Positions 13,320 through 19,151 of a stretch of DNA of 19,151 bases are shown here, one piece after another. The position numbers and the translations under genes were made by a program. Every line of letters begins with the position of its first letter. Within the stretch, counting starts at the first letter, position 1. The notes under the pieces were generated by a model, which saw only the letters and a list, made by a program, of their open reading frames with translations, had not been told where the DNA came from and did no database searches. The stretch is from an uncultured delta proteobacterium (GTDB taxonomy: Bacteria > RBG-13-61-14 > DRUE01), in NCBI GenBank assembly GCA_903930515.1, contig CAIYYW010000262.1:1-19151 (forward strand), written 5' to 3'.

Positions 13320-14197
13320 AAAAGCTTAGAGATATTATCCAGGCGATCCGGGTCAGGCAGTGGGTGAAGAACCTGCTGGTGTTCGCCGCGCTCGCCTTCA
13401 GCGGAAATTTATTATCGCGCGAACTGATCTACCGATCCGCCCTGTGCTTCCTCGGCTTTTGCCTGGTGTCCGGAGCGGTCTATCTGATCAACGATATTTT
13501 TGACCGCGAAAAAGACCGGCTGCATCCGGATAAAATAAACCGCGCGATCGCCTCGGGCCGGGTGAAAACCTGGGAGGCGTTGTTGCTGGCGCTGTCCCTG
13601 TCCCTGGCCGGGTTCAGCCTGGCGCTGGACCTGGGACAGGCGGTGGCGATCATTTTCGCCGTCTATTTCCTGAGCAATTTGCTTTATTCATTCCGGCTCA
13701 AGAATGTGGCGATCCTGGATGTGTTTTTCGTTTCCCTCGGGTTCGTGCTCCGGGTGGTCGCGGGCGGGGAAGCGATCCAGGTGGAGATTTCCACCTGGAT
13801 CATCCTCTGCACCATCCTCGGCTCATTATTCCTCTCCTTTGCCAAGAGAAGGCACGAGCTGAACCTGCAGGGGGAGAACGCGGCAAACCACCGCAAGAGC
13901 CTGGCGGAATACAGCCCTTACTTCCTGGACCAGATGATCGCGGTGACCACCGCCAGCACGGTGATGGCCTATTCGCTCTGGACCATGTGGCCGAGCGTAG
14001 TGGCCAAATTCCATACCAATCACCTTCCCTGGACCATCCCCTTTGTCTGCTACGGAATCTTCCGATACCTCTATCTCGTGCACCAGAAGGGAGAAGGCGG
14101 GGACCCGACCCAGATTTTTCTCCGGGACAAGCCGCTCCTGATCAACATCATCCTCTGGCTTTTAAGCGTGGGGGCCGTGCTCTATTTTAAAATCTGA
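13316..14197 (+). CDS. UbiA-family transferase, polyprenyl-phosphate phosphoribosyltransferase-like
   Basis: This 293-residue integral membrane prenyltransferase-fold protein has eight or nine helices. The aspartate-rich motif NDIFDREKDRLHPDKINR (59-76, with the NDxxDxxxD pattern) followed by AIASG, and the second motif YSFRLKNVAILDVF (123-136), are those of the UbiA branch that includes decaprenyl-phosphate phosphoribosyltransferase. That enzyme joins phosphoribosyl pyrophosphate to polyprenyl phosphate as the first step to polyprenyl-phosphate ribose or arabinose. No DprE1/DprE2-type partner is present in the window, so the later steps, if any, must be encoded elsewhere. Being the last gene of a glycosyltransferase operon fits a role in making a lipid-linked pentose donor, and argues against a quinone or heme role. 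The start overlaps the previous stop by 4 bases. Confidence 0.82.
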   Translation: MKKLRDIIQAIRVRQWVKNLLVFAALAFSGNLLSRELIYRSALCFLGFCLVSGAVYLINDIFDREKDRLHPDKINRAIASGRVKTWEALLLALSLSLAGFSLALDLGQAVAIIFAVYFLSNLLYSFRLKNVAILDVFFVSLGFVLRVVAGGEAIQVEISTWIILCTILGSLFLSFAKRRHELNLQGENAANHRKSLAEYSPYFLDQMIAVTTASTVMAYSLWTMWPSVVAKFHTNHLPWTIPFVCYGIFRYLYLVHQKGEGGDPTQIFLRDKPLLINIILWLLSVGAVLYFKI

Positions 14198-14212
14198 AAC
14201 GCGGTTCCGGAA

Positions 14213-14259
14213 AAAAATAAAAAGGGCCGGGAAATAAAATCCCCGACCCCTTTTTTTAA
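14213..14259. terminator. Bidirectional rho-independent terminator
   Basis: AAAAAGGGCCGGG (14219-14231 region) pairs with CCCCGACCCCTTTTTTT (14241-14257) with one bulge. The A-run on the left gives a T-run for the minus-strand transcript, and the T-run on the right serves the plus strand. It sits between the converging ends of the glycan operon and the DUF2914 gene. Confidence 0.85.
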
Positions 14260-14285
14260 GGGAAATTATTCAGGATGGATCGCGC

Positions 14286-14708
14286 TTATTCTATGGTGAA
14301 ATTGACCGTGCTCAGCAGATTCCCGGTCGCGTCCTTGACCTCCACCTTCCAGGCGCCGGTCATTGACTTGTCAATGGTCTTAATGCTCCAGGTCCTCCAG
14401 GGGGAACCGTTGAGCTTGAGCGGGACCTCGCCCATCATCTTGTCGCCCAGATACCAGACATGCTTGATCTCGGTCTCGCCCTTGGCGCCGGAAATCTTGG
14501 TGAAGCAATAAACCTTCCCCACATCCGCGGCGAATTTCTCGCCCGGCTCGACCGGCTCGCGGTTCTGAACATCCTTGGCGATCACGGCCTGCTCAACCTT
14601 CAGTTCGGGAGCCGCCGGAGCCGGTTGTTCCTTCCCGGCCTCCTGCGCGATCACCAGACCCGCCGCAAAAACCGCCAGAACTCCCAGTGCGCATAGCACC
14701 TTTTTCAT
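14286..14708 (-). CDS. Secreted DUF2914-domain protein
   Basis: This 140-residue protein has a clear signal peptide: MKKVLCALGVLAVFAAGLV, then a likely cleavage near IAQEAG. A short proline/alanine-rich linker follows, then a C-terminal DUF2914-type domain with EPGEKFAADVGKVYCFTKI, HVWYLGDKMMGEV, SPWRTWSIKTI and GAWKVEVKDATGNLL. The domain occurs in exported proteins and its function is not known; a beta-sandwich-like fold is likely. The ATG at 14708 lies 7 bases after GGAGG. A TTG two codons upstream (14714) is in frame but too close to the Shine-Dalgarno site. It is a monocistronic unit: its own strong promoter is upstream and a terminator downstream, so it is probably well expressed. Confidence 0.85.
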   Translation of the reverse strand: MKKVLCALGVLAVFAAGLVIAQEAGKEQPAPAAPELKVEQAVIAKDVQNREPVEPGEKFAADVGKVYCFTKISGAKGETEIKHVWYLGDKMMGEVPLKLNGSPWRTWSIKTIDKSMTGAWKVEVKDATGNLLSTVNFTIE

Positions 14709-14755
14709 TTCCAACCCTCCTGTTAAAGTTTTTAATAGACCCTTTTCCTTTTAAA

Positions 14756-14784
14756 ATGATAGCCCTTTGGATGAAGCCTGTCAA
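14756..14784 (-). promoter_or_regulatory. Near-consensus sigma-70 promoter of the DUF2914 gene
   Basis: On the minus strand TTGACA (14784-14779, a perfect -35) and TATCAT (14761-14756, 5 of 6 matches) are separated by exactly 17 bases. Transcription should start near 14749, about 40 bases before the ATG at 14708. It is the best promoter in the window. Confidence 0.75.
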
Positions 14785-14848
14785 AGGGGCCAGGCCTGAA
14801 TTTATGACTTAAGCCTTTGGACAAAACGCCCCCAAGCTCTGACCCTAA

Positions 14849-15301
14849 TTAGACCCCGGTATGCCCGAACCCGCCGTCCTCGCGTTTGGTTTGGGAAAGT
14901 TGCTCAGACTCTTCCAGCCGGCAGGCAAGATACTTCGCGATCACCATCTGGGCGACCCGGTCTCCCTTTTTCACCGAGAAGGTTTCCTGTCCGAGGTTGA
15001 TCAGAATTACCTTGATTTCGCCGCGGTAGTCGGAATCAATGGTTCCCGGGGTATTGAGCAAAGTGACTCCGTGCTTCCAGGCTAATCCGCTCCTGGGCCG
15101 GATCTGAGCCTCAACCCCGGCTGGAAGCTCAATCGCGATCCCGGTCGGAACCAGGGCGCGCTCGCCCGGAGCGATGCTGATCTCCCGGTCGTTGCTCGCG
15201 AGCAGATCAAACCCGGCGCTCCCCGCGGTTGCCCGCGCGGGCAGGCTCCCGGCCTGATTAACCCCCGGGAGCCGCTTAATCCTGATCGTCAACTCTTTCA
15301 T
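14849..15301 (-). CDS. dut: dUTP diphosphatase (dUTPase)
   Basis: The enzyme hydrolyses dUTP to dUMP and pyrophosphate, keeping uracil out of DNA and supplying dUMP for thymidylate synthesis. It works as a cytoplasmic homotrimer. All five family motifs are present in the 150 residues: [10 protein letters not shown] (26-35), RPRSGLA (68-74), [13 protein letters not shown] (86-98, catalytic acidic residues), RVAQMVI (115-121) and the C-terminal EDGGFGHTG (141-149). Length is normal. The start is ATG at 15301, preceded by an AGGAAAGGAAG site; a TTG just upstream is also in frame. It lies 55 bases after the large membrane protein gene on the same strand, with which it may be cotranscribed. Confidence 0.96.
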   Translation of the reverse strand: MKELTIRIKRLPGVNQAGSLPARATAGSAGFDLLASNDREISIAPGERALVPTGIAIELPAGVEAQIRPRSGLAWKHGVTLLNTPGTIDSDYRGEIKVILINLGQETFSVKKGDRVAQMVIAKYLACRLEESEQLSQTKREDGGFGHTGV

Positions 15302-15315
15302 CAATCGCTTCCTTT

Positions 15316-15333
15316 CCTGAATCCTTTTTCAGG
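15316..15333 (-). promoter_or_regulatory. Hairpin just ahead of dut
   Basis: CCTGAA (15316-15321) and TTCAGG (15328-15333) form a perfect 6-bp stem with a 6-base loop. In the minus-strand transcript the 3' arm runs into the AGGAAAGG that serves as the dut ribosome binding site. The stem could therefore limit dut translation or be a weak processing or termination element. Confidence 0.35.
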
Positions 15334-15356
15334 TCGTCATTCTTTATCGGCAGACC

Positions 15357-17084
15357 TTAAATCCCGAATTGATAAACCTGGAACAAATTTTCCGAGACAA
15401 AATTTTTCCCCGGCCCGAGCAGGCGGATGATCCGGTCCAAATCCCGCCTTTTATCCGCGTCCACAAACCTGAGATAGACAATAATATATTTGATCTTCCG
15501 GCGGCCCAGCTCGGAAAGGATCCGCGTTTTCGCCTCCGCCTGTTTCTCCGGCTCCAGGCTGAAGAACCGCCCCGGATCGTCCAGATAAAATAATAACCGG
15601 TCTTGGGAAAAGGAGGCGCCGGCCTGACGCGCGGTAATGGCGGTGGCCAGGAATTTTTTATGCTCCATCTGGAACAACCCGGAATAGCGGTACACATCGG
15701 GCAGGAGCGGAAGGTCCAGCAGGGTGAATTGACCCGGCTCTTGCGCAATTTCCTGATAAAGCTTGGGCAGGCGAATCCGGTCCAGCTTAATCGGAGCCTG
15801 GTTTAATTCCAGCAGACCGGCCGCGGCAATGATGATGAAGATCAGGGTTTTTTTCCGGCCCGGGATTTTTTCTTCCAGCCAACCCCAGAACCCCGCGGAG
15901 AAGACTGCCAAACAGAAGAGCGACAAAATAATGATCCGGACCGGGGAGCGGTCCATTTCAAAGAAAAGGATAATTTTTCGGAGATAATAATAAGGGAGCG
16001 GAAACCGGTAAAAAGTATCACCGGCTGAATTCAGATATGGCCCGAGGCTTAAAATCAGGCAGGTCAGAAGCGTCATCAGCCAGAAGCCGTAATCCCTGAT
16101 CTTTTTCCGCGCCAAAAAAATTCCGGCCAGGCCGGAAAGGAGCAGGAGATATCCGGGGAAGATTTCCTTGCCCGAAACCCCGGAGGCTCCGACCATTGCC
16201 TCCGCGGCCCGGCCCAGGGGCGCGTATATTTTTTGATTAAACCCGGGCAGGACCAGGCCGATCAGGTCCGCGGAATAAAGGGTTTGCTCTTCCAGCGAGC
16301 TCCGGACCGGGGTGGTTTGCCGGGCCAGCTCTTTGCCCGCCTCCCAGAGATAGGGAAGCGAGAGCAGGATCGCGATTGCGAAGGAGAGCGCGATGGCTCC
16401 CAGCCATTTTTTGTCCAGGGTTTTCCGGTCGGTGGCCAGGGTATAAAGCAGATGTAGTCCGAAAAAAATCATCAGGTAAACCAGGTAGTTGGGGGATTGA
16501 TAAAAGAGCGGAACCAAGGCGAGTCCGAAATAAATTCCATACCTGTAATTTTTCTCTTCCCGCAGCCGGAAATAAAAATAGATCGGAAGCAGGGCCAGCT
16601 CCAGGCAGGAAGTATGACAGCGGGGCAGATGCCAATAATGGAACGGGAGAAAGGTGAACAGGATCCCGGAGACGATTCCGCCGGAATTGCTCCCCGAGAA
16701 TTTTCTAAAGATCAGGAATCCGAGGAATCCGGTAAAGGCGAAGGAGAGGATGCTGATCCAGTTGAAGAAGGCCGGGAGCGCCCGTGGGGTTCCGAACAGG
16801 GCCTGGAAAGGATAGGAAAACATTCCGTAGCTAAGGTAGAGCGGCAGGAACACCAGACTGTATCCGTCCGGGTAATTGATGATCCGGGGGAGCCAGGGGT
16901 TCACTTTGAGCACAAACATCCCGTAGTACTGCCACCAGAAATTGCAGAAGGCCACATTGATATCCAGGTGGTCAAAGAGCGGGTAGCGGCTCAGGCTGAC
17001 CGCCATCGGCCAGGTCAGAATGATTGAGAGGATCAGGTATAAGAAGAAAACGCCGATCATCCCGAATTTTATCCGCCTGCTCAT
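15357..17084 (-). CDS. Polytopic membrane protein, GT-C glycosyltransferase-like
   Basis: This 575-residue protein has roughly twelve hydrophobic helices up to about residue 430 and a soluble C-terminal domain of some 130 residues. It resembles GT-C membrane glycosyltransferases in layout: after the first helix comes a loop with acidic residues (PLFDHLDINVAFCNFWW, about 35-51), then NPWLPRIINYPDGYSLVF (62-79), and further on LPFHYWHLPRCHTSCLE. I cannot name its precise family, and the assignment as a transferase is inference. The start is taken as ATG 17084 (MSRRIKFGMIGVFF) because the hydrophobic core begins right there; no good Shine-Dalgarno site is seen and the in-frame extension upstream overlaps the SagB-type gene. 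It is on the opposite strand from the glycan operon but may act on the same polyprenyl-linked sugars. Confidence 0.7.
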   Translation of the reverse strand: MSRRIKFGMIGVFFLYLILSIILTWPMAVSLSRYPLFDHLDINVAFCNFWWQYYGMFVLKVNPWLPRIINYPDGYSLVFLPLYLSYGMFSYPFQALFGTPRALPAFFNWISILSFAFTGFLGFLIFRKFSGSNSGGIVSGILFTFLPFHYWHLPRCHTSCLELALLPIYFYFRLREEKNYRYGIYFGLALVPLFYQSPNYLVYLMIFFGLHLLYTLATDRKTLDKKWLGAIALSFAIAILLSLPYLWEAGKELARQTTPVRSSLEEQTLYSADLIGLVLPGFNQKIYAPLGRAAEAMVGASGVSGKEIFPGYLLLLSGLAGIFLARKKIRDYGFWLMTLLTCLILSLGPYLNSAGDTFYRFPLPYYYLRKIILFFEMDRSPVRIIILSLFCLAVFSAGFWGWLEEKIPGRKKTLIFIIIAAAGLLELNQAPIKLDRIRLPKLYQEIAQEPGQFTLLDLPLLPDVYRYSGLFQMEHKKFLATAITARQAGASFSQDRLLFYLDDPGRFFSLEPEKQAEAKTRILSELGRRKIKYIIVYLRFVDADKRRDLDRIIRLLGPGKNFVSENLFQVYQFGI

Positions 17085-17151
17085 TTTATTTATTTTTTCC
17101 GACCCGGTTCCCCTGGATATTTGGAAAAGCGCCCGGGCCGATAGTTCCCGC

Positions 17152-17868
17152 CTAATATTTGCCCACCGCAGCCAGATATACCGCGGCTTCGGTCTTGGAA
17201 TCCAGCCCGAGCAGGGCGTCCACCTCATCGTCAAAGAACGCGCCGATCCCGCAGCATCCCAGCCCCAGGTCCTCGCAGGCCAGATACAGGTTCTGGCAGA
17301 TGTGGCCGGCGTCCATATAAATATAGCGCAAGGCCCGGTCGGAATATTTGAAAGTGGACCGGGAAAAGAGCGCGCTGAAGGCGAACACCGCCGCCCCGTT
17401 CCGGCACATATCCTGGTTCAAGGCGGAGGTTTCTATTTTCAGCGAGCAGTCCCCGGGCGTAAGCAGCTCCAGCGACTGCTCCCGGATGTTCCAGTGATAA
17501 ATCCCCGGGTCTATTCCCTCCACCCGGTTGATTACCAGATAGGTTTCAATCGGGTAGAGCGCGCCCGCGCTGGGAGCGGTCCGGAGCTGGAACCCGGAAA
17601 TTTTTTCGGTCACCCCCTGGCAAGCCCAGAGCAAAAGCGACAACTGATCCCGGCTGATCGGTTCCGTTTTTAATTCGCGGCGAGACCTCCGATTATTCAG
17701 AGAACCCCAGAGCGAACCTGCGGGAAAAGCAGGGGTTTCCAGCTTGACCTTCTTGCTCCCCGGATATTCCTTGAACGGATCGGCTTGCCGTTCGGGCCGC
17801 GAACCCGCGAGCGGCCTAACGCGGGAATAAACCGTGCCCTGGTGGAACTGATCGGAAAGACCTGTCAT
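17152..17868 (-). CDS. SagB-type FMN-dependent dehydrogenase (nitroreductase fold)
   Basis: This 238-residue protein belongs to the SagB/ThcOx branch of the nitroreductase superfamily, which binds FMN. Typical features are NNRRSRREL (58-66, near the FMN phosphate), ISRDQLSLLLWACQGVTEK (71-89), RTAPSAGALYPIETYLV (96-112), and a late ICQNLYLACEDLGLGCCGIG. In bacteriocin and thiopeptide clusters such enzymes oxidise azolines to azoles, but no YcaO cyclodehydratase or precursor peptide is next to it. Stand-alone members exist whose substrates are unknown. The ATG at 17868 follows AAAGGAGGAGCGG; the in-frame TTG at 17892 overlaps the HD gene and is rejected. It is 13 bases after the HD-domain gene, so the two are probably cotranscribed. 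Confidence 0.87.
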   Translation of the reverse strand: MTGLSDQFHQGTVYSRVRPLAGSRPERQADPFKEYPGSKKVKLETPAFPAGSLWGSLNNRRSRRELKTEPISRDQLSLLLWACQGVTEKISGFQLRTAPSAGALYPIETYLVINRVEGIDPGIYHWNIREQSLELLTPGDCSLKIETSALNQDMCRNGAAVFAFSALFSRSTFKYSDRALRYIYMDAGHICQNLYLACEDLGLGCCGIGAFFDDEVDALLGLDSKTEAAVYLAAVGKY

Positions 17869-17881
17869 CCGCTCCTCCTTT

Positions 17882-18427
17882 TCAAAGCCCAAGGTCAGCC
17901 GCGATCTCTTTCATTGCCTGGAGCGAAATCTTGAAGAATTCATCCACCGTCAACCCCATTTCCGCGCAGGAGTTGATCTGGTCCCGGCTGGCCCCGGCCG
18001 CGAATCTCTTTTCCTTCATCCGCTTGATCGCAAATTCCACTTCCACCAACGCGATTTTCTTCTCCGGACGGATCAGGGCGCAGGCCACGATAAAGCCCGT
18101 GATCGGGTCCGCGGCCCAGATCGCCTTGTTGATCAGGCTGCTGCGCTCAGCCTTGTCCGCATGAGCCTTGATCGCCCCGATCACCTCCGGCGCCAGGTTA
18201 TGCGGCTTAAGCCATTCCTCCGTTACCAGCCCGTGCCGGTCCGGGGCGTTCAGGGTCTCTTGGTAATCCAGGTCATGAAGGATTCCGGCCAAAGCCCATT
18301 TCTCCTCGTCCTCCCCGAACCGACGCGCCAGATGACGCATCACCGCGGCCACCGCCAATGAATGTTTCCGCAAATTCTGGTTTTCCAGCTTGGAAAAAAC
18401 CAACTGCTTCGCTTCTTCAAAATTCAT
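17882..18427 (-). CDS. HD-domain phosphohydrolase
   Basis: This 181-residue cytoplasmic protein of the HD superfamily is a metal-dependent phosphohydrolase with unknown substrate, possibly a nucleotide. The metal ligands are visible: histidine 22 in LRKHSLAVAAV, the pair His51-Asp52 in AGILHDLDYQ, histidine 89 in IKAHAD and aspartate 107 in IWAADPI. A helical C-terminal part follows. The ATG at 18427 follows CAGGAGGCGGAG, a good Shine-Dalgarno site. It is the gene just upstream of the SagB-type dehydrogenase. Similar proteins are often annotated as HDIG-domain hydrolases; no further domain is attached. Confidence 0.87.
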   Translation of the reverse strand: MNFEEAKQLVFSKLENQNLRKHSLAVAAVMRHLARRFGEDEEKWALAGILHDLDYQETLNAPDRHGLVTEEWLKPHNLAPEVIGAIKAHADKAERSSLINKAIWAADPITGFIVACALIRPEKKIALVEVEFAIKRMKEKRFAAGASRDQINSCAEMGLTVDEFFKISLQAMKEIAADLGL

Positions 18428-18554
18428 CTCCGCCTCCTGATTTTTTTTGGGTTTATCCCTTGATAGAGATTTGTTCCCATCATTCTATCGTGTCAGGTCT
18501 AAAATTTCCATTTTGGAGCAGGCTTCTCGCCGGCTCAGCTCTGCCGGCAATAAT
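18428..18554. other. Spacer with GCCGGC hairpin
   Basis: Between the alpha/beta hydrolase stop and the HD gene lies a perfect 6-bp stem, GCCGGC (18529-18534) with GCCGGC (18543-18548), over an 8-base loop. It has no T-run, so it is not a standard terminator. The nearby sequence GTCAGGTCTAAAATTTCCAT (18492-18511) looks like another dispersed intergenic module. No clear promoter for the HD gene was found. Confidence 0.4.
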
Positions 18555-19151
18555 TCAGCGGCCCGGATAGGTTTCCTTTAATACCCGGTTGATCATCACC
18601 CGGCTAAATCTTTCCGGTTCCTCCAGGTTGGGAGAATGCGCCGAATTTTCAAACCAGATCAAAGTTTTACCCTTGGGCGCGTCCAGTTTGTCGTAATACT
18701 CCTGCACCAATTCCCAGGGCGTATTGTAATCGTGCCGGCCTTCAAAAAAGTAAACCGGCGCTTCCAGCCGGGGCGCGTCTTTCAAAAAATTTACCTTCAG
18801 GATCTGGTCCCACATTAGTTTGTCGGAATATTCCACCCCGATCAGAAATTTGACAAAATCCTCGGCCGTGTATTCCTTTGCGCCCAAGGCGATCTTGATC
18901 ATCCAGCCCATGGAACTCTTTTGATAAGCCGCGCCCCCGAACTTGTTCAGCCAGTTTCTTTGAGTCATCATCTCGGACTGGTTTTCATAAGGCGGCGGCC
19001 CGATTTTTTCCAACTCAAGGATCGCGGTTTTATTATTCCGATTTTTTGCCTCGTCCATCACAAACCGGTAAGAAATCGCCTCGTTCCGTTCAATATCCAC
19101 GACCTGCCCGATCCCGATATAGGCGCAAAACAATTCCGGATATTTCTGGAC
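18555..19151 (-). CDS. Alpha/beta-fold hydrolase, C-terminal part (cut by window edge)
   Basis: This is the last 198 residues of an alpha/beta hydrolase of the proline-iminopeptidase-like kind. The frame is open to the window edge and reads VQKYPELFCAYIGIGQVVD at its visible start, the strand and helix that follow the nucleophile elbow in this family. The acid of the catalytic triad is in EGRHDYNTPW (aspartate 141 of the visible part), and the base in ENSAHSPNLEEPERF (histidine 172). The nucleophilic serine should lie just beyond the edge. Between them is a helical lid of about 90 residues. The substrate is unknown: small ester, amide or peptide. It is oriented with the HD and SagB-type genes but separated by 127 bases. 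Confidence 0.85.
   Translation of the reverse strand, partial: VQKYPELFCAYIGIGQVVDIERNEAISYRFVMDEAKNRNNKTAILELEKIGPPPYENQSEMMTQRNWLNKFGGAAYQKSSMGWMIKIALGAKEYTAEDFVKFLIGVEYSDKLMWDQILKVNFLKDAPRLEAPVYFFEGRHDYNTPWELVQEYYDKLDAPKGKTLIWFENSAHSPNLEEPERFSRVMINRVLKETYPGR

Overview
The window is a piece of bacterial chromosome from a GC-rich organism that initiates translation mostly from Shine-Dalgarno sites. The coding style, the many polyprenyl-phosphate sugar enzymes and the number of short intergenic repeat modules suggest an environmental, probably uncultivated bacterium. No rRNA, tRNA or phylogenetic marker is present, so no phylum is assigned.

Region 1 (1 to about 5300) is accessory DNA. It holds a small membrane-anchored protein (669-962), a type II restriction-modification pair (D12-class adenine methyltransferase at 1394-2359 and a probable SacI-family endonuclease at 2334-3467, visibly AT-richer than the rest), a hicBA toxin-antitoxin operon on the minus strand (4497-4046), and a C-terminal remnant of a glycosidase-like gene (about 5222-4963). 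The spaces between them carry hairpins, a long cruciform-like inverted repeat, and short modules of kinds repeated in many environmental genomes. Two copies of one composite module flank hicBA.

Region 2 (5311-14197) is one tightly packed plus-strand operon of eight genes. In order they encode a GT4 glycosyltransferase, an NAD-dependent sugar epimerase/dehydratase, a GT-C membrane glycosyltransferase, a polyprenyl-phosphate GT2, a B12-binding radical SAM enzyme, a second GT2, a left-handed beta-helix acyltransferase and a UbiA-family enzyme resembling decaprenyl-phosphate phosphoribosyltransferase. Most junctions are 4-nt stop/start overlaps. A plausible promoter lies at 5228-5255 and a bidirectional terminator at 14213-14259. 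Inferred scheme: GT2 and UbiA enzymes load sugars on polyprenyl phosphate, the GT-C protein uses such donors outside the membrane, and the epimerase, acyltransferase and radical SAM enzyme make or decorate sugars or lipid.

Region 3 (14286-19151) is all on the minus strand. Reading in the direction of transcription it has an alpha/beta hydrolase cut by the window edge, an HD-domain phosphohydrolase, a SagB-type FMN dehydrogenase, a large polytopic GT-C-like membrane protein, dUTPase (dut), and a secreted DUF2914 protein with its own near-consensus promoter.

No CRISPR array, complete insertion sequence or phage gene is visible. The most interesting points are the B12 radical SAM enzyme inside a polyprenyl-phosphate glycan operon, the restriction-modification pair, and hicBA lying between composite repeats.
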